Source: Mugil cephalus (taxonomy: Eukaryota > Chordata > Actinopteri > Mugiliformes > Mugilidae). Taken from it: DNA of 64,000 nucleotides. The notes below the pieces were generated by a model. The model did not search any database, was not told the DNA's origin, and saw only the letters and a list, made by a program, of their open reading frames with translations. Made by a program: the position numbers and the translations under genes. The stretch is from NCBI RefSeq assembly GCF_022458985.1, contig NC_061783.1, positions 3,564,413-3,628,412 on the forward strand, given 5' to 3'. Position 1 is the first letter of the stretch; the number at the start of each line of letters is the position of its first letter. Below are positions 24,766-37,100 of this stretch, piece by piece.

Positions 24766-26223
24766 TTTTTCTTCTGAAGGTGCAAGTGCCAGGAACAGTG
24801 GAGAAACAAGGGGAAGCTGACAGACCTAAGCTCGTTGATGTCATAAAGAACTGGATTAAAAAATATTCTTTGAAATGTTATTGCCGTTGAAATCAGTTAA
24901 TCAGATGGAACTGTGACCCAAATCACCAAACAAAAATAGTCTGGTGTCTAGTGACTACAAATTACTGAGTCATGCTTTGTGAAACTACAATACGCTCTTG
25001 ATTTCTCACACAGGAAGGTAGTCACCCTGAGGGATTCAGAAATGCCTCATGTGTGGAGTATTTCTGAATTCACCTTCTCAAAAATGTGCACATACTTATG
25101 GAACATCCCTATACGATTGAGAGGTGTAACACTGTTAAAAATACTGTCGAAAAACATGTCATTTTCAGAGGTTCGTTTGGCAGTAGGGGTCAAAGCCAAC
25201 ATGGCTGCAGAGGAAAGACTATAACAACAATGACTCTACACATGGTTCAAGAGGTGCATGGTAACTGACGTTTATTTGCTTTACTGGACAATGCTTGCTC
25301 CTCTGTCCTCATTCTTTACTTTGGCAATGGGACAAGCTTGAGTGATTTTGCTGACATTCTGCAACATGACAAGTACTGATTCCTCAAGGGGCACAAGCTG
25401 AAGAGGCTTTAAAAATGATTGAGTAATGAAGAGTATGCTTTGAACTTAGCCATGCCCTGTATTTCCCTGTGTTTCCGAATGACAGATTGCCTTGGAAATG
25501 AGACCTGTAAACATCTACGTGATGCATGGACTTTATTGCACCGAATCAACTTCCTCAGGCAAATACAAGCAAGCCCGTGGCAACTTCAGAGTTACTGTGA
25601 ATCTGAGGGGGAAAGACACATCGACTGCTGTTACTGTGAGGGCAGCGCCATCTGTTGGTGACTCCTAGGCTTTTAATGTTTAATGAATGGGTGCATTCCC
25701 AACAAAGTCCAGAAATGCTGAAATTAGGAGATTAGTAGCCCAATTAAGCATGTCTTCATGTGTAAATATAATCTTTTTTCTTTGTTTAATTACTATTGGA
25801 ATGTGATAAAACAAAACAGTGTGTGTATATATATATATACAAAATTAATTTTCTGATTTTAACTGAGCTCAAAACTTTTCTGAAGAGGATTCACTGTGGA
25901 TATGCGTATGTGTGCTTGATTTAGCCAGGGACAACCACACATTCTTTTATTCCTTTATTTCAGCTAAACTACGGAATTCTACGTAAAGAATAATCAATAA
26001 ATGCTAACGCACACCTTAAAACATAACCAGTTCACTATCTATCGTTTTTTCTCACGTCCAGCTCCATTAACCAAGCACGCGCAATTAAATATACATGTGC
26101 ATGCTTTCAATATGCCAGATTATAATATGCCTACAGTATTAGTATCATACAAGTAGTATATTCCTGTAATTCTATAATTTACTTGAACTCACCCATTCAT
26201 GAATATTAAGTTTTTACGTTTGG

Positions 26224-26344
26224 AGACATCAATAACATAGCAATTTTTTTTTTTATTTAATATTTTGAAGGCAATATGTGGGTATTTACATATGAATGAA
26301 GACCCACTATGTTCAAGCCCTTGTCAAATGAACTCCAATCTCTG
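26224..26344 (+). repeat. Captured 121-bp copy of 23916-24035
   Basis: This copy lies upstream of the copy 1 promoter. Unit 2 has no such segment here; it carries an inverted L2 fragment at the same position instead. The flanks share a few bases with the source at both junctions (AGAC at the left, CTG at the right). This resembles filler DNA copied during break repair more than transposition. Confidence 0.75.
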
Positions 26345-26899
26345 ATGCGTCTTGTCCGTTAGTGAGGAGGCTGTGAAGCACAGGACTGAAACATTTATAC
26401 ATTCTCTATGACGCGCTGGTTTTCTTGATTACATCGACTATAATCAAATGTCTTTAAACGGACATTAACGCGCAATGCTTTCCAGTTTACGCATATCCAT
26501 TCTTAATGTGTTATTTGTTTCATGTGTGAATATTTCAAACGTCCTTCTCTGATCTATGGTTGCGTTTAGACTGTAGCGGATATACATACACAGCATAATT
26601 CTCACTGAAGGGTACAACTGAAACGAGTATAAATCAGAATATTTCCTTCAGCACTTTCACAATTACGTTTTTGGATGCAATGACTTGATTGGATAAACGA
26701 ACAAATGGGATGTAGTTAGACATGATTTCATCTTACTAGCAAACAAAACAATGACAACGAAAAAAATAAGTTTAAAGTATCTTCTAAGAACACATTGATT
26801 GTATATACCATATAATGGAGGAAAGCACCAACACTTGGGCAGACCAGTGTTCTTTTTTTGTGGCACTGATGTCTGTTCGGTTGCTACCACCACGCCCCA

Positions 26900-27059
26900 C
26901 CTTTCCACACCTGCAGCTCAGGTGCAAGTCACCAATCACATTCTCAGAAAATCCTCTTCCAGGGATTATCTGACACCGATCAGCTGACAGTTTACCCAGT
27001 AGTCAGTAGTGACACACTCATATAGTGGTAGTTGGACCAGAAGCGCATTCACTGATCAG
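26900..27059 (+). promoter_or_regulatory. Putative promoter and 5' untranslated exon of sialyltransferase copy 1
   Basis: A CCAAT box at 26932-26936 and a weak TATA-like CATATAG at 27019-27025 precede GTTGGACCAGAAGCGCATTC. The exon ends at ACTGATCAG with a good donor GTAAGAG starting at 27060. It joins to the acceptor TTCTTGTTTCAG at 28062. The same arrangement is conserved in copy 2 (60690-60844). The transcription start is not visible from sequence; the exon call rests on the donor and on conservation between the two units. Confidence 0.5.
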
Positions 27060-27174
27060 GTAAGAGATGAAAACTAATTATATTACTTTTTAAAATAATT
27101 TATTTACATTTGATTACCTATCGGCTTAATATGTTGACTTATTGACTAAGTGAACAATTCTGCCACTAAAATAG

Positions 27175-27205
27175 TCTTCTTCTTCTTCTTCTCCTTCTTC
27201 TTCTT

Positions 27206-27236
<31 letters not shown>

Positions 27237-27258
27237 TTATTATTATTATTATTATTAT
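27175..27258. repeat. (CTT)n(ATT)n compound microsatellite
   Basis: An almost pure CTT tract (to about 27232) runs into an ATT tract. The CTT part is a long polypyrimidine tract inside intron 1 of sialyltransferase copy 1. The homologous intron in unit 2 has no CTT tract. Confidence 0.95.
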
Positions 27259-27833
27259 GTTACTTCTTTTACTTCTTCATTTTTTCCCTTCTTAGACTTA
27301 GACTGACTTCATTGCAAAACTTATTCGGTCACAGTAGAAAAGGTAACGAAGAAAAAATAAGTAAAAAAGAAAATAAGAAAAATTTATTGTAAGTGTAATA
27401 AAAAAATAAATAAATCAGAATTAGCATTATGAACAAATGAACAACAAGTAGTTGACAGTGTCCAAGGTGATCCAGTTGTTTGGTCAGATGCATAGCAACA
27501 GTGGCATGGATCGTGTCGTATGCTGTTGCCTTGTCCGCTGAGAGAGGGATGTAAACTCCAACACCTAGGAGCGTGTCTCCATCCGCCTTTAGAGTCCCGA
27601 AGAGACACAGACGCACTGTGCTCTGTATGAACCCAGATCTCCAAAGCGCTTCTCAGACACATTCCCTCTGGGTCCCATCAAGCGCACACAGTCCATCCAT
27701 CCTGCTGCCGAACACCTCACACGCCGACCTGAACCTCCTTCTCCTCCTCCACCTCCAACTCCAGGCTGGCATCTACAGCGCTTCTTCTGACGTTCAGCGG
27801 GAATCTCAGTCGTCGGTCAGCTGGACAGCAGCT

Positions 27834-27834
27834 G

Positions 27835-27887
<53 letters not shown>
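27834..27887. repeat. (ATT)n microsatellite in intron 1 of copy 1
   Basis: About 17 uninterrupted ATT units. The poly-Tyr tail of an ORF across it is an artefact of the repeat. Confidence 0.95.
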
Positions 27888-27888
<1 letters not shown>

Positions 27889-28106
27889 ACACCATTTTCC
27901 TCTTTTCCGTCGTCTCATTTCTTCTTCTGACTACAGACAAAAAATTACTTAAATGGACTTTATGTGTCCTTTAGTTTCTGACTATATCTCTAAATGAACC
28001 AGTGATGTTTATGGCCTCACTTCTGCTCACTTGTAAATTTCCCACATCCTTTCTTGTTTCAGATCGTAGCCATTTCCCTGACCACAAGCGTCACACATCC
28101 AGAAAT

Positions 28107-31100
28107 ATGTTAAAGTTGAAGATGTTGAAGATGACCACTTTAGCCCTGTGCTTCGCCGGCATTCTTGTGTTTTTAAAAGGACTCACTAAGTTCAATATTC
28201 AGTTCTCTCTTGATAATCAAACCCTCTGTGGGATGTGTTTATCCCCCAAAAATCAGCTGTGCTTCCACCCCTTAAAACCCCCAGTTGAGCCGCTTTTGTC
28301 TGCGAACTACAACCTCTCAGAGGATGATTTCAACTGGTGGAAGGTGAGGACAGAGTTCTTCTGTGTTGTTGAAGTTGGTGGATGGAAATGTCCCAGTGTG
28401 CTAGTCCAGATAAACATTCTGTATCTGTCTCCACCAGCACTTACAGGATGAAAAACAAGACTACAACACATATAAAGAAACAGTGAACAGCCTGTTTCAG
28501 ACATTCCCAACCATCCTGGAGCCTTTAAAGCCCAGCAGAGACAGCTGTAAGACCTGTGCTGTGGTGGGAAATTCTGGTAACTTGAAGGGATCACGTCGTG
28601 GACCTCAGATAGATTTCCATGATTACGTCATCAGGTAAATATTCACCAAGAAGAAAATCTCATTTAAAGACTGGCCTCTTCTTAAAGAGTGGATTGATTT
28701 CCCCTGTGTTTTTTTAGAATTAACGGGGGTCGCACCAAAGGCTACGAACACGATGTCGGCACCAAAACAACTCATCAGGTCATGTATCCAGAGAGTGCCA
28801 TGGATTTAGACAACTCCACTCACCTTGTGTTGACCCCATTCAAGATACTGGATCTAGAGTGGCTCAGGATGAGCATGACAACTGGATTTCATGGAACGTG
28901 AGTCAGTCCTCTTTTCAATTTTTCATTTTAGACTGTATTTAAGTGGTTGTCCCTGTTTGCTATCAGGTTTGTTTAATGTAATGTGATTAGATCATACTAT
29001 GCATGCTGCGTGTCATGCGTGTGATTCTAAGTGACAAGGGATGCCAGTTAGAGGGCTCAGTCCATGCTCACAGAAGCTGAGTCATGATGCTAAACTACAA
29101 TTCCACCTCAATCAGATTGGTTGTGTCAGATTATAACATAGGAGTACTTCCTCTTAGAGACTAACCTAGGAACAGTGACACTAGATGAATTTGAAATCAT
29201 TCTACAGTCTATTGGGGTCTTAGGCAATAACTGCCACCAGACTTGGTCACAGACAGAGCAAGACACACTGCTCCACTGGCTAAGTCAACTAAGTTTAATA
29301 CTTTAATCCTGCATCTTTCCCCTGTTTTCAAGATTGACTAGCACTGAATGAGCTATTTAGTGTTAGTAATACTCGTCATTATCTATTTCCATTTTTCCTC
29401 TTCTTCCCTCTCTCCTTAACACCTTAGTTAGTTTTTTAAATTTGGCACCATCAACATGTTTAAATACTTTAAAACACGTGTGCACGACGTGTAATGTGAT
29501 GGTAGAACTGTGTCAGGTGGGGCCCCTTCTACTGCCATTCAAAACACGGCACATTATTGCAGTTGCCTGTCCTATCTCTTGACACGTTCCGCCTCTGCTT
29601 GCAATGCATGATTTACATCCAAAGCAAACCAGTGGCAGTGAGTCCTTCCTGAGAAGGAAGGACTCTACTGAAACCATGACATTTAATTTATGAAAATTAG
29701 GATTTTGTTAAATAGTTGCATAGGCGACATAATTTGAATTTGTCACTTCATGCTGTCCCCAACAGGTCCTATGTTCCAGTAAAATCAAAAATAGCAGCCA
29801 ACAAGGATTTGGTGAGTAACACTCAGAGATTCATGGACTCTACAGGTAGTGGATCATGTAAGTTTAAAGACCAATTCTGACTGACAACAGGTGATGGTGA
29901 TCAACCCAGCTTTCATAAGACACGTTCATGACACGTGGCTGGCAAAGAAGGGACGGTATCCATCCACTGGCTTTATAACCTTGGCTCTTGCGCTGAACAT
30001 TTGCAATGAGGTAAGTTCAACAATTGAACTGGAGCTGCCTTTGTGAGGTTTAAAATGTGCTTGGTTTGTGAATAAGTAGCTACCCCAAAGTGAGCAGCTC
30101 AACATGTCACATCTAAACAAAGTCAAAACAATCATTAGTGGACTGGCATTCAGTATGTACTAAGGCCCACACCCAATCAATTAATACCCGATTTAGGTTA
30201 TTGCAGTATAAATGGTTAATGAGAACGTATATCACACCAGTTAATTGAAATAAATATAACAGGAACATCCCAGATATATGTATTAAATGCAGTGAGGTGA
30301 AGCGGACATTATTCCATTGTATGAGGCAATGTAGTAAGATAAAACCTTTTTGGGAGGAGGTTAAAATACCATTAGAAAAAGTGATTTTGAAAAGCATTCC
30401 AAGCATCCTGTACTTTTTGTTGTAGGGGTTTATACAAAAGGTCACAAATACAATGAAAGTGAGCCTAATAGACATGTGTCTTTTACACAGAAAAAGATCC
30501 ATTGCATTTTTTTGGAAAAAGACCAGCAGACCAAGTGGTACATACTGGGTGAATCAAATGCTGATAACTTTTCCTTTGAAGAGAGTGACGTATATACAAA
30601 ATGGAAGGCAGGATCTGTTTGAATAAAGGTTCAGTTGTATAAACCTCATAACAGGGTTAATAAGTTCAATAACCATAATTGTAACAGGTCATTAAATTGT
30701 GCACAAATGCTCATGGCTGAGAAGGTTGTGATGTGTATGTGTATTGTTTGTTTGTAATCTTTGGTTTTTGGTTTTGTTTACAACACTTCACTTCACTTAC
30801 AGTGAGTGTATATGTGTGTATATATGAAAAATGTACACACACACATATATAAATATATATAGCTGACCTCGTCCATACGAGACTCTGAGGCACTTTGGTC
30901 ACAGTGGCTTCTGTTCTTGTCAGAGTTCAACAACCACCATTTGTGTTGCGGCGCTGACAATTGGCTCATTTGCATGAGTTTGCCTGTGCTGTCACACAAT
31001 ATAAAGACCTTTAAACAACCAGAAAATTAGGTCAACCGACACTGAACATATGGGGTTCCGTTTGTAAAGTTGTGCATGAAAATGCAATTCTTCCTACATT

Positions 31101-34100
31101 TAGCGTCAAAACATTAAAAAATCGGCATCTCCAAAATAAGTGTCTTGTTGCAATAGTTGACCATGCTATACCTCGAGAATGTCTGTTTGATAACAAGTCC
31201 TGTAAATGGATTGAGAATTATTTATCTGGCAGAATACAAGCTGTGGTGGCTGATGGCTACTGATCCCGCACTGTAAAAATAAAACCTTGTTTAAACTTAA
31301 AAAAAAAAAAAAAATGAAGTAATCAATCACACCTAATTTTTTAACTTGGCTCAATGCAAGTTATATTAGTTCAGTTTAGCTTGTATTTTGTAACTCTATG
31401 TAAACTAATTTCTGAAGTTGGACCGACTCAATTATTTCAGGTTGTCCTTAACTCAAATAAAGAAGTTGTCTTCATTGGTTTGATGAAAACTAAACATTCA
31501 GATTGACCTAAAATATTCAACTTCATTTAAACCACTAAAGTTGGAGCAAACTAATTATTTAAAGGTGTCTCACATAAAAATGTTCTTTCAGTATATTTTA
31601 ATAAATACTCATGCATTCCTTTAGGAACTTTTTATTTAATGTTCAGTCAGAGAGCTCCTCGTTCAGGACCTCTATTCCATCAATGACCATCTCAATGTCT
31701 TTGGGTGAATGGAAAGGATCGTCTCTCCCAGCGACAAAGATTGTCATGCTTGTATGTCCCAGTTGCCCCAGCCTCAGGTTCCTGCACTCACAAACAAAAG
31801 AAGCAACACAAAAGTACAACTTTAAGAATATACAGTAGAGTACCAACCTAACATTACAAAATGGACTGCAGATGAGGGTAGGAAGTGATTTTCTATTAAG
31901 GAGTATGCTGACTATCAGAATATAGATGTTTTGTGTAGTTTACGGTTGTTCAAATCTATCAAAACAAGAAAACAAGAGTTTGTTTAGTTATTTAATTGAG
32001 AGCTGAAAGTTATGATCATCATGAAAAAATTCGAAAAGTGCTGGAAAAAATTACGTTTGAGCCTCCTACATCAACAGTTGGTTGGAACATTGCCTTCTGC
32101 AGCCTGTCTTCGGTAACCACCTATCCTCAGAGAATCTTTTTTTTGTGGCTTCATTTATGTAGCTAGTTAGGTTGCAATAACTTTTCGGGGTTTGGTGGCA
32201 CTCTTTAGGTTGTTCTAGTATAGGGTTGTAAAATTCCGGTTATTTTCAAAGTTGGAAACTTTCTATGGGAATTAATGGGAATAAACGGAAATTAACAGGA
32301 ATAAATCTGAAATGTACAAAATTGGAGTGGGCCCTCAACAGGGAACTTAAATATAGTTGAGGAAAATGTATTGTAGCATAATCTTGGCTAAAACAACCAG
32401 ATTTACTTCACGTACACTCAGTCACATGCACACAGCACACTGCCTACTGCAGGGCTATTAAGGCCACACCCCCTACATGCACTGTGCATTCCTCCATCGC
32501 ATGCACAGATGACTTCTTGAACCCTGGAGGCAAAACTTTTGAGCCCAAAGCACAAGACTGTTGAAGCCACACATTTGAGCCCACAGACTAGTATTTTTTG
32601 ATAATATTATGGGGTAAATATATTTGATCTGTAATAGTATTGATGTTTAACTTATATTAAACATCAATAAAAATATTAAATAACAATAGGTGCTAAATGT
32701 AAGCTATTTTTCACTTCATTGACCATTCAAGAGGCTAGCTTATTATGGTGGTGGTAGTTACCTCAAAAGTGATTACATTTATTTTTGGTTATGATTTAAA
32801 ATACCCCAAATTTACAGTTAATTCCCATAAATTTCTAATAATTCCCATGGAAAGTTTCTGGAAATTTACTGGACATTTTCCACCCCTTTGCAATCCCATT
32901 CTAGTACTTTGTACAACACAGCATCAACCCATAGAGTTGTTGACGTGTCTATCTTTGGTCACTTTATGTTTTGTTTTAATTGAAGTTTTAACTTAAATCA
33001 AACTGAAGTGTGTTCTTGAATTGTAACAGCATGAAATGTTGTTGGTATAACCACCTCAAAAGATACCACAGATTCGCAGTACTTCAAAATTGTTGTTTTA
33101 AGGGAATGAAAATGAACGTTTTTTCTGGTTAAACAAATATGTTAAGTGAAAAATGTATAGTTTTAATTAAGAGCTCTACAGTGCAATAGTGGGTGTGTAC
33201 ATGACCTCACAGCAAGCTATGTCTCCATGGTTACAGCGAGAGTGGCAAAAAATTACAGTTGATCATGGAGATTAACTTAGCAGCAATAGTTTGAATCACA
33301 GGTTTTAATAACATCTAAATTGTAAAATTAATATTAAGAATGGAGAAGAGCTGTTGTGCGACTGACTTAGCAACAGATTTGAAAAGCAGCCAGAGATGTT
33401 TTTACAGATATCTGCCAAAGAAAAGAGAAGTAAATGGATTACTGAATTCTGAAAATAACTTAGAAAGCATGAGATGATTAGAGGGATTTAGGAGGGTAGA
33501 ATTTACCGTGAATGATGGAGAGGAGTTTCAAAACATGTTGTACAGCACAAATTCAACAGATTTGGTGGCTGCTACCTTAAAGTTAAAGAAGAAATAAAGT
33601 TCAAAATTCAGTGATTGGTATTCTTACTGCTCTTAATGTTAATAGCTGATGTAGCTCCTCTCGGTAGAAAGCATGAGGCCAGAGATCATTTTAAAAACAG
33701 GGTTTATTAATCACCAACCGACCCGTGAGAACTGAAGAAAGAGAGTAAACAAACAATCAGGAAAATAAGTACATTTCGACGCAGCTCGTAGCTGAATGCA
33801 ATTACAATACTACAATAAACATACCTCGTAGGCTACACACTACTGTAAGGGGCTTAGTCTTGTCTTTGTCTTCTTTTTTTGTCTTCGTTATTTACATTAT
33901 TTGTTTGTGTTTTCATTTAACTTGACTTAACTTGACTGTGGTCTTGCCATGCACTGCTTGGTGGTGTAACATTAAAAAGGTACGTGTGGAAACAACAATA
34001 ATAAATAAATAAATAAATAAGCCCCACCTCAACTTTAACAGGTAGTAGGTAGGAACTAAAATAAATTCGAAACTGACATGTGCAGTTACACTCCCACCAA

Positions 34101-37100
34101 ATCACAAGTGATTTCCTTGAACAACTTATGAAAGACATATATGCTGTATATGAACATTCTCTTAACTATTATTATCTAACAACCAACCACCCAACTAATA
34201 GACTGAGAGTGAGAGAAGCGTACACTGGTCTTCAGTCTGCTTCTAACAGTGAAACTGTCTTCTGAATAGGTCTTTCCAGGTAAACTGGTTTGGAGGTGCG
34301 TCTCCCCATGCTATCCCGTATTGGATCGCTGAGTAACAACTTCAGTGATCTCACTCTTCCATCCTTCCCAGGATAAACTTGCAGGACCTTTTCCAACTTC
34401 CACTTGTTCTGTGGCATCCCATCATCCTTCAAAAGAACAATGTCATTGACCTGTGCATGTCTACAGTCCTTGATCCACCTTTGTGTTGGAGATTTAAAAG
34501 ATACTCCTTTTTCCAAAGTGACCAGAAGTTGTTTGCTAGGAGTTGAACTCGACGCCATCTTTTCCAGAGTTAAAGGTCTTCCCTCATGAACTTCCCAGGG
34601 GGTGGCGATATGATTGTGGACTTCATGGTCAGAATGTTGTTTGGTGTTAATGGCTCTGGACTGCATGAATCATTCAGGTTATCAGTAGTCAGTGGCCTAC
34701 TATTCACAACTGCCATGACCTCATGCAAGAATGTTCGCAGAAAGGAGGAGTCAAGCTATTTGGCAGACTGTTCTAGGATATACATTAAAACACTTCTGAC
34801 TGTGCAAATCTGTCTTTCCCAGACTCCACCAATGTGGCTTGAGGATGAGGTATTAAATAGGAACTCACATCCTCTCTCCTTGAGTTCCTCTTGATCCATC
34901 TCTCTCAACACTTCAACAAACTCTCGCCTTGCACCAACAAAGTTTGTCCCCTGATCGCACCTAATCCACTGCACTGCACCACGAATGGTCATGATTGAAC
35001 GCAGGGCATTTATGAAAGCATCTGAGGTTAAGTCATCAAGCATTTCAATGTGAATTGCTCTGGAGCACATACAGGTGAGTAACAGTCCGTATCTCTTCCA
35101 CTGCTTTCTCCCTTCCTTAATTTAAAATGGACTAAAACAATCCATACCTCAGACAGTGAATGGCGGTGTAGCTTCTGTTCGGTCACGATAGATCTGCCAT
35201 TCTCTGTTGTTCTATGCCTCTTCTGAATTTCCTGCACTTGGTGCACTTGTAAATATGGGATGAGACCAGGTTGATGCATCCGAGGATCCATATACTGTTG
35301 GAACAGAGCTCATTTGTGGTCATCCCCCAGCCTTGATGGTGTACTCTTTCATGATAGTGATTAATCAGCAATGATGAGATGTGACTGTTTCTTGGAAGAA
35401 CTGCTGGATGCCTTACATCTGGATGTAATGCAGCATGAGTCAAGCGGCCTCCGACTCTCATTATACCTTGGTCATCCAGGAATGGGTTTAACCAATGCAG
35501 CTTGGACTTCAGTTGTGTCTCCTTGAGATGCAGAAGATACTGGACTTCTTGTGAGAGTTTTATTTGTGGAACCATTTTGATTATGGTTAACTATGCTTCC
35601 CTTTCCTCTAGACTGGTGGCTTCACAGGACCTAGCCTTCAGGCCTTTGACTTCTTTAGCAAGACGTTTTAATCTAGCAATGGCCTTCACCAATCTTGACC
35701 AATCAGAGAACTTGTGGAGACGATCCAACAGTGACCTCACCTCCCTTGCCTCTGTATCATGAACATGGACCTTCTTGAGCTCTGGGTCACTACTTGGGAT
35801 CTCTCCCACCTTGACATCTCCAGCTGGCAACTCCTTCTGCCACAGCAGGTCTGGACCTGTGAACCAGTTGGATGTTAACAGCTGGTCAGCCAAGAGCCCT
35901 CTTGAGGCATGATCTGCTGGGTTCTCCTTTGAGGTCACATACTTCCACTGTGTAGACTCTGTGCTTTGTTTGATACATTCCACACGATTGGCTACGAACA
36001 CATGGAATCTACTGACTTCGCCCAGAACAATCTTTGAATCTGTTCAGAAGACTTCTTGCATGCATTCCATTAAAAGCTCTCTTTTGAGCATGTCACTGAC
36101 TCTGACTGCTACTACTGCACCTGACAGCTCTAGTCTTATGGTTGGTATGGTGGTCACCTTCGTGGGAGCAACTCTCGACCTACCCATGACGAGAGTACAA
36201 TGCACTTCACCCGATGTACTGATTGCTCTGAGATACGAAAACTCTCCGAACACTCTCCATATCCTGACACACTGGCGAGAAATGATGCAACTCATAGTGC
36301 AAAACCTTGAAGTTCGGTGGAACATAGCATCTCTGAATCTTCACACCAGCAAGGTTTTTCAGGTCTAGGAGCCAGGATTCCCACAGAGGTCGCAGATCAT
36401 CAGGTAAGGTGTCATCCCAACTGAGTTTGTCGCGACACATCTGCTGGACAATCCTTTTCCCTAACAGGATGAGCGGTGCCACAAATCCAAGTGGGTCGAA
36501 AACTGACACCACTGTGGACAAGACTCCTCTTCAAGTGAATGGATTCTCTTTAACGATTACTTGGAACTGGAATTCATCAGAGGTCACACACCACTGAATG
36601 CCAAGCGCTCTTTCCATATGTTCTTCACCCAGTGCCATGTGTAGACCCTTGGCAGTCTCAAAACAGTCGTCTTTAGGAATTGTGGCCATGACTTCTTCAT
36701 TGTTTGAGATGAATTTATGCAGCCAGAGCTTGCCTGTGCTGCAGGGTTCTCTTGCTTCCTTCACTAGTTGGATAGCTTGCCTTTGAGATGTGACAATGGC
36801 CAGCCCATCATCAACATAAAAATTCCTTTTGATGAACTGGATGTTGTCTTCACTGAATCTTCCCCATCCTTCATCAGCAAGATGTCTTAGTCCAAAGTTG
36901 GCGCAGCTTGGGGATAAAGGTGCGGCAAAAAGGTGAACTTTCATACGGTGGATCAATGGTCAAGTTTCCAGATTTCTGTCCTCCCACCAAAGTAAATGTA
37001 AGTAGTCTTGGTCTTCTGCCTTCACATGAAATTGGTGAAACATGCGCTCTATGTTGTGCATTATTGCCACAGAACCTCTATGAAAATGACAAAGGACTCC

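Larger units (their letters stand above)
27060..28062 (+). other. Intron 1 of copy 1, with about 820 bp absent from copy 2
   Basis: The intron is 1,003 bp against 182 bp in copy 2. The extra part contains the CTT/ATT microsatellites and, between them, a G+C-richer block of about 400 bp (27420-27830). Read on the minus strand, that block gives a frame with GTLKADGDTLLGVGVYIPLS (27616 downward), interrupted upstream by a stop, then AATAAA-rich sequence. It looks like a reversed copy of transcript-derived sequence, but I do not recognise the protein. Confidence 0.45.
23714..31020 (+). repeat. Large duplication, unit 1 (contains sialyltransferase copy 1, exons 1-6)
   Basis: Colinear homology runs from CTGAAATTAGTTAAATAAGA at 23714 to past 31000. 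Its partner starts at 51556, is interrupted from about 52040 to 57790, and then continues to the right edge. Differences include: about 310 bp at 24455-24765 in unit 1 only (with an LTR fragment); about 560 bp at 58345-58905 in unit 2 only; different insertions at the same point (26224-26344 versus 59961-60125); and about 820 bp of extra intron 1 in unit 1. The exons, promoter and an old LINE fragment in the last intron are shared. The duplication therefore covers the gene and its regulatory region. Confidence 0.85.

Noticed and set aside
25419..25661. ORF of 80 codons with a counterpart at 59208-59402 in unit 2
   Set aside because: It recurs only because the units are duplicated. Differences between the copies change amino acids as often as not, the two ends differ, and no splice sites or family motifs are seen.
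27573..27887. ORF ending in a long poly-Tyr run
   Set aside because: The tail is the (ATT)n microsatellite, and the start lies in the reversed unassigned block.
30113..30502. 129-codon minus-strand ORF, repeated at 63159-63437
   Set aside because: It is the reverse-strand shadow of the L1/Tx1-like LINE C-terminal fragment on the plus strand.
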